Source: Cheilinus undulatus (Eukaryota; Chordata; Actinopteri; Labriformes; Labridae). Taken from it: 64,000 nt of DNA. A program made the position numbers and the translations under genes. The stretch lies in the NCBI RefSeq assembly GCF_018320785.1, contig NC_054886.1, forward strand, positions 7,501,207 through 7,565,206, read 5' to 3'. Below are positions 1 through 12,629 of the stretch, piece after piece (the stretch's first letter is position 1; the number at the start of each line of letters is the position of its first letter). The notes under the pieces were generated by a model. It was not told the DNA's origin, ran no database searches, and saw only the letters and a list, made by a program, of their open reading frames with translations.

Positions 1-2785
1 ATTCCCTGCAGCTCTAGAGGAAGTGTGCAGCATTGCAATGAGTTCTGAGGTCTGAATGGAGATTACGTTCACACGCTCACTAAGGAACTTCAGAATCTCT
101 CGGCTAAAGCTCCTCGGGGCGTCCTGCTGATAAGCTCTCCCTGGTTGACTGCTGAGCTGGCTGGCTTTGTACTGCTCAGCCTTTTAAATGGAGCTCAGAG
201 CTGTGCATTATCGCTCTGCAGCTCTCTGCTTTAAAGTCGTCTCCTCTTAAAGTAGCGGCTCAGTTACAGATTAACCTCGTTTTAATTAAAGATGGTTTAT
301 TAATGCATCTAATACTGCTGCTAATATTTCTACCAATGCTTATGTAAGTACCAAGGCCTTGATTGCTAGTTTTTCTACATGAACAGCTGAATTACTTCTA
401 TATTCATTTTTTAAATTTAGCCTTTATTTCACCAGGTAGTCCCTTTAGATTAAGATCTCTTTTTTGAGGGAGATGTGGCCAACAGAACACCTGTTCCAAC
501 AAGAGAAACATCAAAACGTGAAAGACAAAGAAAATAATAAAACCAGCTTAATGATGAAACTTTAAACCATTTAGTTTTAAGGCTGTCTAAAAAACACACT
601 CTTAGATTTTAGTATTGTTTGAAAACAGCCTCCAAAAACCTGTGGCTTTTTGTTGGTATTTCAGCATTTACTAAAATCTTTCTCGGTCTCTGTGACAAAA
701 ACAGACATAAAATAAAACCGCTTAAAAGCCTAAAAATGTGACTCTAATGTAAATTTATGCATATGCCCAATGGCTGGGCAATTTGGCCAAAAAACTAAAC
801 AGAAATTAAAGACTCAAAAATGTTTATGTGTAACACACAGTCAACAATCATTTTGTCAAAAGTCTTAAAAATATTCCCAGTAGTAGTAGTATTCCCAAAA
901 GGTCCTTGCGCTTTTTGATAAAGTCTTCTTTTGAAACATTGTTCAAAGCAGTTCCTGTCTGCAGAGACACAGAGGGACACGTCACAGGCTCTCTGTCTCT
1001 CTTTCTCTCTATGATGAGCTGTTCAGGCCGTCTTCTACATGCACAGTTTGGCAAAGCATGACGCAACGACAGAACAGCCTGCTACTGGTCGTCACAGCCA
1101 TTGTGATAACTAATATAGTAGATAGCACTAGCCGCTAGCAACAGAAATTCAATTTAATTCAAACAACTTTATTTATTCATTAGGAACTTCATTTGTGTAA
1201 ATGATTGATAATTGATTAAAAATTTGATCTAGAAAAAAGCCATTCAGCATCAGAGTTACTGGTGTGGATTTAATAAAAAAAAAACAAACAAAAGCCTCCA
1301 TAGGGCAACAAAGGCAGGGATAGTATTTTACAGAAATAGTGGTCTGACATTAAAAAATCAACATTTTAACTTTATAGCAAAACTCAGACGAGCTGTGAGA
1401 CGCGTCACTGCATGCATTATAGACGTATTAAAAAATGGTATATGGATAAATTGATTTCAACAAAGAAAAATCATCTGAAAAACCACAAAACCAGTCTCTG
1501 ATGCTAGAGGAGAGACAGGTAGAGCTAGCATGCTATAGTCAGAGTTTCTAAGGTTCTCAAACATGAAAGTGTATCAATAAAAAGGAAACGTTTAATAATC
1601 ACCTTTTGCACTGTTATCAAAATAATCCCCTCATTTTGGTAAAACCTGTAGATTATACTTTTTAATCTTTGGTTTCCTGTAAGGTTAGCTTCAGTTTATC
1701 TTTATTTTTTATATGTTAAAGCAGTGAACAGTCCATGCGATCTGTGTTTTGTAGGAAACTACTCATTTTACAATGAACATGAGAAAAACAAAAAAATCAA
1801 GCTGACATGATGTGAGCTTCATAAAGGAAATATATATCTTCTGTTGTTAATCAATAATCTTTGATTTCAAACTGAATTTACACCACAGATTGTTTCATAG
1901 AAATTCACCAAAATGCAGAAAATTAAGTGTATTCTCAAAATTTCCTGGGAGATGACCCGCAGACCCTTTAACTGACCACTTGGATTAGACAAACCTTTCA
2001 CTGATTTGAAACATGAGTCTGAGCCTTTAAACAAGACAAGTTTACATCTCCCACTTTGACCTTTAAAGGAACATCCAGTTCGATTTTGTTACCTATTGTT
2101 GATAAGAATAAAATAAAAACCTGATCGATACGTTTTTTTCATTTGAAAACTAACAAAAAATTAGTTAGTTATTAAGCATTAAGTAATGCTTCATAATCAT
2201 TTTACAGAAACAACCACAGTCAATTTAATCTACTTAATTTGTGTTGAAAATAAAACTTATTAAAGATTACCATACACTCGAATGTTAGCTTCATCTTTTT
2301 TTGGCAACTTAGTTTCTTTTCCTTCATTGTAGATTTTCAGGTTTTCTTCATATTTGCAGTTAATCATGTTTGAATTAACTCATGGGCCAAATAGAGAGAG
2401 ACTTTTGGCTGCATGTGGCCCACAAGCCACCTGTTTCCCACCCTTTCTTTATAAGACAAGACAACTGATGCAGAGCTTTCCGTTCTGTCTCAGTAATCCC
2501 ATTATTTCAGTCCTGTTTCTCATCACTAGAGGGCAACAATGGGTCAAAGCAGAACTGTGAGCTGTAAATGCACTGCAGCAAAATCAGAAAGGCTTTTCTT
2601 AAACACAGAGGCAGATTTGTTTCCTTTAATCACACCCAGAGCTGCAGAGAAAAGCACGGAGCGGTAACCTTTAATCACCTGAAGTGTTTTCCGTCCACTC
2701 ATCATGTCCTCCTCTCTCAGAGCCTCAGTGAACCTCCTTTCTCTCTCATATTGACTCGTCTCTGTGCTGTTATGTGTCCCTGCAG
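1..2785. other. Left flank, no coding exon recognised (probable TBC1D14 intron)
   Basis: This AT-rich stretch lies upstream of the first TBC1D14 exon that I can recognise. I see only short ORFs on either strand, none with a family signature or a convincing splice context. Because the first recognised exon starts inside a codon, at least one more coding exon lies further 5', either outside the window or too short or diverged for me to see here. The likeliest reading is that most of this stretch is intron. Confidence 0.5.
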
Positions 2786-5700
2786 AGCTGTATAACATCT
2801 GTCTGGCTCGAGCTAAAGAGAAGTGGAAGACGATGCCAGCGCCGTCCTCAGACACTGAAACTGAAGGTAGACACTGAACAGGAAGTTTGGTCATCGACAT
2901 ACTGACAAGTTAATCCTGTCCAAATTAATAGAATAATTGGTATTTAGATTAAAGATTATTCTGCCACTTACTTTTCTATATATTTTAAAGGCTAATTTCA
3001 GTATTTTGCCCTTGGCACTGTTATTTTACAAACCCATTTCCAAAAAAAGTTTGGACAAAATTTAAATAAAGATTTTGATGAATTTCAAAACACTGAAACC
3101 CTATTTTTTTGACGACAACAAATACAATGTTGTAACTGACAAATGTTGATTTTGGAAAAGCTGATGCCAGCAACATGTCAGGTTATAAGAGCTGCGGCTG
3201 TGCTCCTGCAGTACCTGGCGTGCTTTTCCAGGCCTAATCCAGCTCACCACACACTGAGGCCAGGCTTGTTAGAGGCCATGTGGAGGGGTCAGCTGGGAAG
3301 ATACCTGGAGAGTTTGGGCACGGGCCTGGACAGGGCCATGGTTGATGGGGCGAAGTGTTGAACTTCTAATCTTCCTACAAAAGCACACATAAACCAACAC
3401 AGCCCCGTGAACACATGACATAGTCTCATGACACATTTAAATTTTGACAAAATTAATAAAACTTGAAGTCTGATGTTTTTATCTGTTGTGACTCTTCTTC
3501 TCCTTTCCCACGCTTTAGAAGGAGAGTCCGTAAGCAGAGACATGATCAGAGATATTTCATTAAAGAACCATTGTTGATGTGAATTAAATCAAGACCAGGA
3601 TCCTGAACTTTTCTAAACAAAGTTTGCTGGAACACATTGATACGTTGAACATTATAGAAAAAGATGATTTTCTTTTTCCATCTCATTTAGCTCACAGTAT
3701 TCAGATTCTTTCTTCCTCACTCCACACCTCCATACCTGCCAGTTTCAATGTTTAGTGGTTATGTACTACATTTTAACTGTGCAAACAGGGATCTGTGGCT
3801 TTTTGGCAAGTTATATTTAACATATGTCATTGGAGAAGCTATCTTTAATAAGTTAGTAAGATTTGATAGTCCTGTTATTTAAGTTTGTCATTTTTAAAAG
3901 ATATCTATCCTTTTTGTTTGAATTTGGTGCCTTTTTCTATCTACTATACCCAATAAACCCTTTTCCGTTCTCCTTTTCTCAGATGCTGGTTCATCGGACC
4001 GAGAGTCGAGTCTGGAGCTGATAAAGTTGGACATCTCAAGAACGTTCCCACATTTGTGTATCTTCCAGCAGGTTGGTTATAAAAGACCTTTACAGCTGAA
4101 GTGTTTTAGATCACCTTAAATTGTTTTTTGTTACTGTGTGATCTTGACTGTCATTGTGAGAAACATCAGGGCTGTTACTTTAATTGGTTTAATGAATTGT
4201 ATCAAAGTGAAATAACTGACCCTTCGCTAAGCCTCTCCCTAAAACGGCCACTGTCCAATCTTAGGTTAGCAACAGTAACCATACACAGGAGGCCTGACAC
4301 GCTTTCAGCAGACACTAGTGTACCGGAGCAGTGAGCTTATGGACCTCCAAATCTTTACAGTGGGGTGAATTTTTGATCTCACAAAGCCCAAAAACGAGAG
4401 GAGAGATATAAGATATGAATAAAAAAAAATTAGGTGGCGTGAACAGCAACTTAGTTTAGGTAACAAATGGCTAACGTTAACACACATATATTAAGAGCTA
4501 ACTCATCATTAGCTTTAAATGTAATCTTAAGTTACTCTGCCGTACAGTTTTGTTTCATTGTTTTGTCCCGAGGGGTCATAGATTTCGGTCCGAGTTCTGA
4601 CCCGAGTCACAGACCGTAAAAACTGAGCCTGATGGTAAACCAGAGCCTTCTTTGCCTTGCTAGCCTGCCTGTTTACACAGATACATATGATTAGACTGTG
4701 AAAATGACTATAAGAAGTCATTTTTTCATCTATATGTATGTAAGTTGTTTAAACAAACGTAATAAAAACAATCTGTTACAACGCACACGCTGCTGCATTT
4801 AACACATAAACACTAGCCCGTTAGCTCCTACCATATAACAGCCAAATAACATCCTCTGGAGAAAACAAACTATTACAACAAATAGCTAACCTGCAGTCCA
4901 TTCTCATCAGACACCCCATTAAAACTCAGCATTTCAGTAAAACTGGGGTCTTACCGTCATATTCTTCAACTGCAGCTGCTTTTTACTCAAAACTATGAAA
5001 TCCAACCATGGTGGTTTATGTGGAGAAGAGCAAGATACAAGTCCACTGTGGATACTTCTGTGCTGTCCTCTAATCGATGGATCGGCTGACAGTGGCTGCT
5101 TTGTGTTTACGTTGCTAATCTGTCTGCAGTCCTCCAGGTTTCAGCTTCATTATTTCCTCCTTTATATAAATCAAAATCCATCCATACTGTTATTTTCCTG
5201 CTTAGTTGTCAGTAGTTTTTACATCACCCAAGATAGTTTGCATGATGTCCCCAGTCTCGATCTCATCAACATTTGCCGCCTTATTAACCATGTGCTAGCT
5301 TATGTGTTAGGTATTTAGCCTATCTGCTCTCACTCTGTCAACTAATTACATCATGATGTAGCTTTCAAGCTATTTGTGGACATTTCTGTCTGACATTTTC
5401 AAACACTTTTAGCTACAAATTCAATAGTATTTCCTTCAGAATACCCTCTATTTACACAGTGAAAAACGAGGTATTCAGCACAGCAGATGTGAAAGCTTAC
5501 CCGGCGTAGCAACAGTAACTAAGGGGGCAGGGCTTAGTGAAGGGTCAGTTGGGAATCATGCCTTTTTGGCTTGCTTGTTTGACTGTCTTTGTTATTTCTC
5601 TGTTTATTATCAGGGCGGGCCATATCATGATGTTCTGCACAGCATTCTGGGAGCATACACGTGTTACCGGCCAGATGTTGGCTACGTAAGTCAAAGTCAC

Positions 5701-8700
5701 AAACACGCTCATGTAAAACATAGCATTAAAGCTTATGAGAGAGTGGTGAAAAATGTATTCTCTAAAGTATCAAGCCTTTTTCATTGGATTATTTCAAAAA
5801 TTGACCTTTAGCTTGCATCAGAGTAATACCCATTTATCTAAAAAAAGAACATGTAAATGAGTTATCAATCATGCTATGCTTCAATAATGCTTCTGTAATG
5901 CTTAATAAAGTCTTTATATTGTAGTGTTTCAAATTCAAGTTTGTTCGCTAATGTTAGATTGCCCCCTTGTGGACAGAATTGATATTAAAAAGCATGCTTA
6001 AAGTCACATCAGCTAAACCTGGAAGTTTATTTTAGTCCAATTCTAACAGATAAAATAAAAACAGATTATGATGAAGAATGTCGGCCGTATCGTTCACGAG
6101 TAAGCAGACGGCAGAGTTGTACAGTAGTACGTCTCATTTATCATAAAGGTTAAAAGTGACACAGTACATACTTTAATCCCCCACAGAACACCTCCACAGT
6201 TTATTATTAACACTTGAAACCAAAGCTTGACGATGGTGTGGATGACTAACAGCTTCTAGTATCTAATTTCCACCTAGGTGTAAGAGTAAAACCTCTGAGT
6301 CTGCAGTGAAGGAACAACAGGTGATTTTTAACCTGCTATGTTTGAATGATGGAGGATTGAGGATTTTGTTGCGTCTCTTCTTTACTTGGTTTGTAGTAGA
6401 AATGGGCAGTTATATGATAAAACAGTATCCCAGGTTATTTAAATATAGCCACAGCACATACTAAGGGTTTGAACAGAGGGAATGCACGCAGCTGCAGGTG
6501 AATAAATGAAATATAGGTTTAAAATTATCATTGTGGTTCGCTGTTGTAAATTTACACCTGTTTCAAAACTGCTGCAGACACCTAAAGACGCCTCAAACCA
6601 GCTAAATGTTCTCTACATCTCTACAGCGCAATGCGGAGTGGTTTTAGCGAAACTTTCCCACTGTGTGTAGGTTTGATTTCCCAGTTTGTAAACCTCAGTG
6701 TATTTTTCCCTTTATGCAGCCTCCTCTTCCTCCAAGCAGAGTCACTAATCTTGTTGCTCATATTTGCAAACCACCCCAGACTCACATTGTGCATCCAAAT
6801 CCTTTTTATGGTGCTGAAAATCTTATAAAATATGAAAAAATTTCAAACCAAGCCTTTGAGATTGCAGTAAAAGTGTGAAAGTCTCTTATTTAAAAAACTT
6901 TTTCAGTTAAATAAAGCTTATGTTGTCACCCCTGTACCTCCTAACAGCCACACCGCGCTCAAAATATGCTGCGGTTAGCCCCACGCTCTCTCTGCTAAGG
7001 TAGAAATGACTCTGACTTCCTGTACTGACCCCAACCCAGAGCTGTTAATCACACGATACATGCAATCATCAGTATTTGCAGGGTTTTTCTGCATGTGAAT
7101 GCAGAAACATTTTGTCTCTTTGTGCCCAAATGACAGCTGGGGAAGTGTAATTAGGTCAGGCTAAAAGAGAATACACACTTCATGAACGGTCAAAGGATGA
7201 GGATGAGGTTGAAATTTCTAGAGTTAAAAAAAAGTTGGGCCTGATGTTTAAATACAAGTTTTGAGTTGACTTCATTCTTGACATTTTGAATTGTTGTCAG
7301 CTTTTACTTAATCCTTGACGTTTAAACTTTTTCGCAGCATTCCAACTTTTTGTCATTTTGTCTTTTAATTGAAACATTTCAGATTTCTTTGTCACGTTCT
7401 CAAGCTTTTTCTTGACATACAAGCTATCCTGCCTTTATTTCATTGAATCTCTGTGAAAGGCGTTTCAATAGAATAATTAAAAGTCGTGTGAGTCCTGAAC
7501 CACTGAGCTGTAGTAAGAAAATGAAAGATCTGCCACAGACATCATGTTGTGATCTGTGTTTTGATCTTTTCTGGGTTTTATTTACTGTTTTTATCACTTT
7601 TTTATTTTCTTAAATGTTTCTATTGTGTACTTTTCCCCTTTATCATTGTGTTTTGATTTCCTGCGTGAAGAACCTTGAACTTCCTTGTTGCTGAAATATG
7701 CTACACGAATAAATGTACCTGGCCTTGTCAACATTTTTGCAACTTAATTTCTAAACATTTAGTTTCAACTTTTATTCAACATTTTGATTTTTTGTTCCGT
7801 CATGTCAGCTCTCTCATGTCATTTCAACATTTTCTGTATCTATTGAAACTTATTTCAAAGTTTTAACCCTTTAACCAAACATTTCAATTTTGGTTCTTAA
7901 CATTCAACATTTTTCTCAATATTTCAACTTTTTCTTAACATTTTAATGTTTTACTTTAACATTACAACTTTTGTCCTTGACCTCCAACATTTGTCTCAAC
8001 AGTCTAACATTGTCTTTATACTATTTTTTCTCAACATTTTAACCTTTTAACTGGACATTTCATCTTTTGTCCTTAAAGTTTAACATTTTTTTCAACATTT
8101 AAATGTTTTTTAATCCCTTTCAACTTTTTTCAACATTCCAACCTTTTAAATCAATGTTTCAAGTTTTCTTTTTTAAATTTCTTAACATTTCAATCTTTTA
8201 CCCCAACATTTTAATTTTCATCCTTATGCTTTCAACTTTTTCTGAACATTCTAACATTTTTTCATTTTCTATTCCAACTTTTCTCAACATTTTTATTTTT
8301 TAATTCAATGTTTCAACTTTTGTCCTTTACCTTTCAACTTTTTACTCAGCATTCGAACATTTTCTTTATGTATTTTAACTTTTCTCAACATTTTAATCTT
8401 TTAACCCAAAACTTCAACTATTATCCTTAACTTTTCAACTTTTTCTCTACATTTCCTCTTTTCTCACCACTTGAATGTTTTTCTTACCATTTTGACCTCT
8501 TCCCTCAATATTTCAACCTTCTTCCTCACCATTTTTACCTTTTTGTCAACGTTTTAACTTTTATTCACAGCCTGCAAAATGTCTTGCATAACATTCAAAC
8601 TTTTAGTCAAAAAATTTGGCATAAAGTGTTTCAACCTTTCTTTTACACATTCAACTAATCTCAACATTTTTCTTCTATCAAATTTGTATGGGCTTTTAGA

Positions 8701-11700
8701 CTTTTTCTTCATTTAAAATTCTCCTTGACATTTTGACTTTTAGTCTCGACATATCAGTCTCTCTTGCCTTTTTACATTTTCTCAAAATTTAGATTTTTTT
8801 TGCCACTTTTGTGAACTTTTCAACCTCTTGACTCAACATTTAAATTTATTTATATACAGTTCAGCTTTTCTTTGGATTTAGATTATTTCTTTTCATTTAC
8901 ACTTTAATATTTTAACTTTCTTTCTCTACATTTTAACTGTATTTCAGCCAATCACTTAATCTTTGTTTCTATGGTGCCAGTTCATAACCAATGTTATCTT
9001 GAGACGGCAGGTCTTTTTTTGACCATTTAGATTTTTTTCCCTTAAACTCATATTTTCATTATGCGGTTTCATCTTTTCTCAAAACTTCGATTTACTTTCT
9101 CGAAACTTTAACTTGTCCTTAAACTCCTTAAACATTTTTAAAGAAAATCTCATTTAGACTTTCATTCTCACTATTTTGCCTTTTTCTCCCCATTTTGGAT
9201 TTTCTTGTTTTTATATTTTCTTTCTAGATATTAAAGCTTTTCCTCAACAGTTTGACTTTTTCTTCAAGTTTAGACGTATGTCAACTTTCTTCTCATTATT
9301 TATTTTTTTCCTCGAAATTTTGGCATTTTAGTCACTCTTTTTTGACATTTCAGCTTTTTCCCCCTCAGGATTGTAACTTTTATTAAGCTATAGATTTGAC
9401 TTTGCTTTTCATCTGTATTTTTTGTAACCATTAAAACAAAAAAAAAATCCAGATCAGATTAACTTTTTCTCAACATTTCAGCCCCTGACATTTGGACTTT
9501 TCTTAAGGTTCATAATGAAGGAAATTTTTTATATCCCTTACGCAAATACTCTCCCTTTGACTGCTGATTTCCATATTAAATTAGATCAGCGTTAGTTTAA
9601 CAAAAGAGAGTAGCATCTTACTTTTAGTGGAGGTCAGTTTGTAATTTTTAGTCATTTTTTGTGCTCAAATTAAGAGATGGAAGAAGAAGTAGAATTATGG
9701 ACAGTTTATACTGAAACTCAGCTCTAGCTGTTAACAGTGCTGTATCACAAATTTTCTTTGTTTTTGTGTATTTTTTTGTGTGCATAGGTGCAGGGAATGT
9801 CGTTTATTGCAGCGGTCCTCATCCTGAATCTGGACACAGCCGACGCCTTCATAGCTTTTGCCAACCTGCTCAACAAGCCGTGTCAGATGGCCTTCTTCAG
9901 AGTCGACCACAGCCTTGTCAGTAAACTCACAAACTCTGTGCACACAAAAATGAAATAAAGAGGTCAAACCACAAATACAACCACTAGAGAAGATGTAGTA
10001 TGATCCTCCAAATATGTTGCACATTTAGATACTGTATATAGGTTATTTCTTCCTGTATAAAATCAGGACAAAAGGGCTCCTGTTAATCCTTTAAACTAGG
10101 CTTTGACCAGGATGCATCTTGAGTTGACACAATACCAGGATTTTGACACCATACTAGCTATTATTCATAGTCAATAACCACAGTAATCCGTGGTCCATCT
10201 CTACAGATGACTCACTGACCTGCTGATCTAACACAGTGTGGTTTTTGAGTGTTTTTCTCTGAAGACCTCCCCTCTCTCCACAGATGTTGACATACTTCTC
10301 TGCATTTGAAGTGTTCTTTGAAGAAAACCTACCAAAGCTCTTTGCACATTTCAAGAAAAACAACTTGACCCCTGATATTTATTTAATCGACTGGTGAGTC
10401 TCGGCTTTATTTCCTCACTTCTTCTGCTCTGCCACACTTTAAAAGCCCTTATTCGAACCATGATGTCAGTTGACAGCTTCTTTTCTCTCCATCCTGTGTC
10501 ACATGTCGTCGTGTGGAAACACGCAGCTCACATGAGCCTGTCTCACTTTCAGTCTGGTTTATTTCTGAGAAAACAGGATGGGCTGGTGGTGAGGGGGGGG
10601 CCTGTGTTGGTGGTCTCTGCCCACTTACAGATGAGACTTCTACTTTTCTATTTCTCACCTTTATCACTCGTACTACACCCAGGAAATCAGTGGATCGAGC
10701 AGCTGATGTATTTTTAGGCTAATCAGGCCCACTTTTATCTTGTGTTCTTGTTAAAACTGACAGATATTCACAACGGCATCCAAAATACTTTAAATGACAT
10801 TTTTTTCATCAGCATCCTTTTTTGTTTGATTTTGCATTAACTAGAAAACTATATACTTTTGCAATTTTTAATATTTGAATACTTTTTTTGATACCAAACA
10901 TAAATGATACCACCTTCATTATTTTGAAGAATAATTGGATTAAAAAATGCCAAACTTTCAAACAAAGAAAACGTATTTACTTGCAAAATGTTATTTTTCT
11001 ATTTAGCTTACACATTGTATAGGAGTTTGCTTTCATACTGTAGTTGTAATAAAAATATTTCCCTGTACTGTAGGATCTTTACGCTGTACAGTAAGTCTCT
11101 ACCGTTGGACCTGGCGTGTCGGGTATGGGACGTGTTCTGCAGAGATGGCGAGGAGTTCTTGTTCCGCACGGCGCTCGGCCTGCTGCGTCTCTACCAGGAC
11201 GTCCTGACCACCATGGACTTCATCCACATGGCTCAGTTTCTCACCCGCCTGCCCGACCTCATCCCGGCAGAGCAGCTCTTCCAGCACATCGCCTCCATCC
11301 ACATGACCAGCCGCAACAGGAAGTGGGGGCAGGTAAGATGTGATGTGTAGAGCGAAACATCTCTGCTGCAAGTGAATAATATGAAACGGGTGTTTTGGCT
11401 CACATTTCAGGCTACAGAAATATTGTACCTTCTGCAGTTTGACAGTTGCAGTAGGCCATGTTTGCTATTGTAATCTACAACCCAAATTCCAAAAAAGTTG
11501 GGACACTGTGTAAGCTGTAGATAAAAGCAGTGATTTCCAAATCTCATAAACTCATATTGTATTCACAACAGAGATTAAACAACTCACCAGATTATAAACT
11601 GAGAAATTTTACCATCTAACATAAAAGATTAGCTAATTTTGAATTTGGTGGTAGCAACACATCTAAAGATGGGATGGAAAAGTAGGCAGGGCTAAGGGAA

Positions 11701-12629
11701 ACCAGCTTGTGGAGCATTTTTCAACTAATTAGGTTAATTAGCAACAGGTCAGTAACAGACTGGATATAAAAGGAGCATTTGCAAGATGCAGAGTCCTTTA
11801 GAAGTAAGGTGGGCTTTTCCTCTGGAAGCCCTCTGTTTTGCCATTTTAATGCCTTTGTAGCCCTTACTGAGGCTTTTCTAGCAAGCCTAGAACTTGGGTG
11901 ACTTTCTGGGGTCTTCAGAGATTAAATCCACACCAGTAACTCAGACACTGAACACAATATTTTTAATCCATATCTGCCACTAGTTTGGCATTAGCCACCA
12001 TAACGTTTTCCCAAAATGAATGTTGCATGTGTTGTGACAACCAATGGCAGGCTGTTCCTTTGTCATGTCACGCTTTGTTAAACTGCATGTGTATACACTT
12101 AAAAACAGGTTTAGAGCTTGACGGTGCACCACAGGGTTGAAGTTTTACAAGCTTTTTAAGACAAAAAGTCCAGGAGAGACAAAATGGTTAAAAACAGCTC
12201 AGGGATCAGAGAGTTTAAAACAGGCATGATTCTGTACTGGAAATCCCTGCATAGGCTCAGGAACACTTCCAGAAATCATTATCTGTTGACAAAGTTGGCT
12301 GTGCCATCAACAAATGACAGTTAAAGGAGCCATATGTTGCAGGATCCAGGTATACCAGCATTTTCTCTGGTCCAAAGCTCATTTAAAGTGGACTGAGGCA
12401 AAATGGAAAACTGTTCTGTGGTCAGGTGAATCAAAATTTGAAATTGAGATGTTCAGCCAAGGGTGGCAAAGTGTGTGTCGTTAGATCCAGTTTTAATTGA
12501 AAGTGAGCCCCAGTCTGAAGCCTGTTTAAATTCTCAGATCATGTATTCACCCCTTCCTTCATCCTTCCTCAGGTCCTGCAGGCGTTACAGAAGGATCAGG
12601 AGCGGTGTAGCCCGGTGCTGAAGCGCTGA
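2786..12629 (+). CDS. TBC1D14: TBC1 domain family member 14, 3' part (seven coding exons)
   Basis: Coding exons: 2786-2867, 3983-4071, 5614-5685, 9788-9916, 10284-10393, 11074-11332 and 12573-12629, with stop TGA at 12627. Junctions are GT-AG and in frame; the visible part encodes 265 residues. TBC proteins are GTPase-activating proteins for Rab GTPases; TBC1D14 is known to act on recycling-endosome traffic and autophagosome formation. Both catalytic fingers are present: the arginine finger in [10 protein letters not shown] (exon 2) and the glutamine finger in YVQGMSF, split across exons 3 and 4. Other conserved blocks are [28 protein letters not shown] and [20 protein letters not shown]. The C-terminus ([16 protein letters not shown]) fits TBC1D14 better than its paralogue TBC1D12. 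The long N-terminal region is not in view. The introns hold a terminal-inverted-repeat element and a 2.2-kb T-rich repeat tract. Identity rests on remembered family sequence and is strong. Confidence 0.92.
3030..3085 (+). mobile_element. Short terminal fragment of the Tc1-like repeat family
   Basis: The words ACAAACCCATTTCC and AAAAAAAGTTTGGAC match the terminal motif of a repeat that recurs at 11475, 19670, 44415 and 62090. Only the end piece is visible, in a TBC1D14 intron. Confidence 0.4.
4214..5550. mobile_element. Non-autonomous DNA transposon with 20-bp terminal inverted repeats
   Basis: The left end AACTGACCCTTCGCTAAGCC (4214-4233) matches the reverse complement of the right end (5531-5550) at 19 of 20 bases. 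The 1.34-kb unit sits in the TBC1D14 intron between coding exons 2 and 3 and holds no transposase-like reading frame. An internal GCAACAGTAAC word occurs near both ends. Target-site duplications are not clear, so the superfamily is not assigned. Confidence 0.65.
5686..7259 (+). other. TBC1D14 intron, first part
   Basis: This is the first part of the long intron between coding exons 3 and 4. The short reading frames here have no recognisable signature and I see no further exon. Confidence 0.5.
7260..9490 (+). repeat. T-rich degenerate tandem repeat, unit like TTTCAACATTTT
   Basis: Over about 2.2 kb the + strand is dominated by degenerate copies of words such as TTTCAACATTTT and CAACTTTTTCTCAAC, typically spaced by 15-35 bases. 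It lies in the intron before the TBC1D14 exon that carries the glutamine finger. The phenylalanine-rich short ORFs in it are compositional. It looks like an old minisatellite-type tract that has drifted. Confidence 0.75.
11475..12490 (+). mobile_element. Tc1-like transposon remnant in the last TBC1D14 intron
   Basis: The copy begins with the terminal motif CCCAAATTCCAAAAAAGTTG. Near 12380-12440 it encodes a broken transposase piece readable as [13 protein letters not shown], then a WSGES motif. In Tc1/mariner-type transposases this block normally reads W-S-D-E, so the catalytic aspartate appears changed to glycine. There is no long reading frame, so the copy is dead. The class is inferred from this block and from a helix-turn-helix piece in a sister copy near 24800. 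Confidence 0.6.

Noticed and set aside
8103-8303. Phe-rich ORF in the TBC1D14 intron
   Set aside because: Product of the TTTCAACATTTT array, with no independent coding sign.
11099-11371. Minus-strand ORF of 90 codons
   Set aside because: Shadow of the strongly conserved TBC1D14 exon on the + strand.
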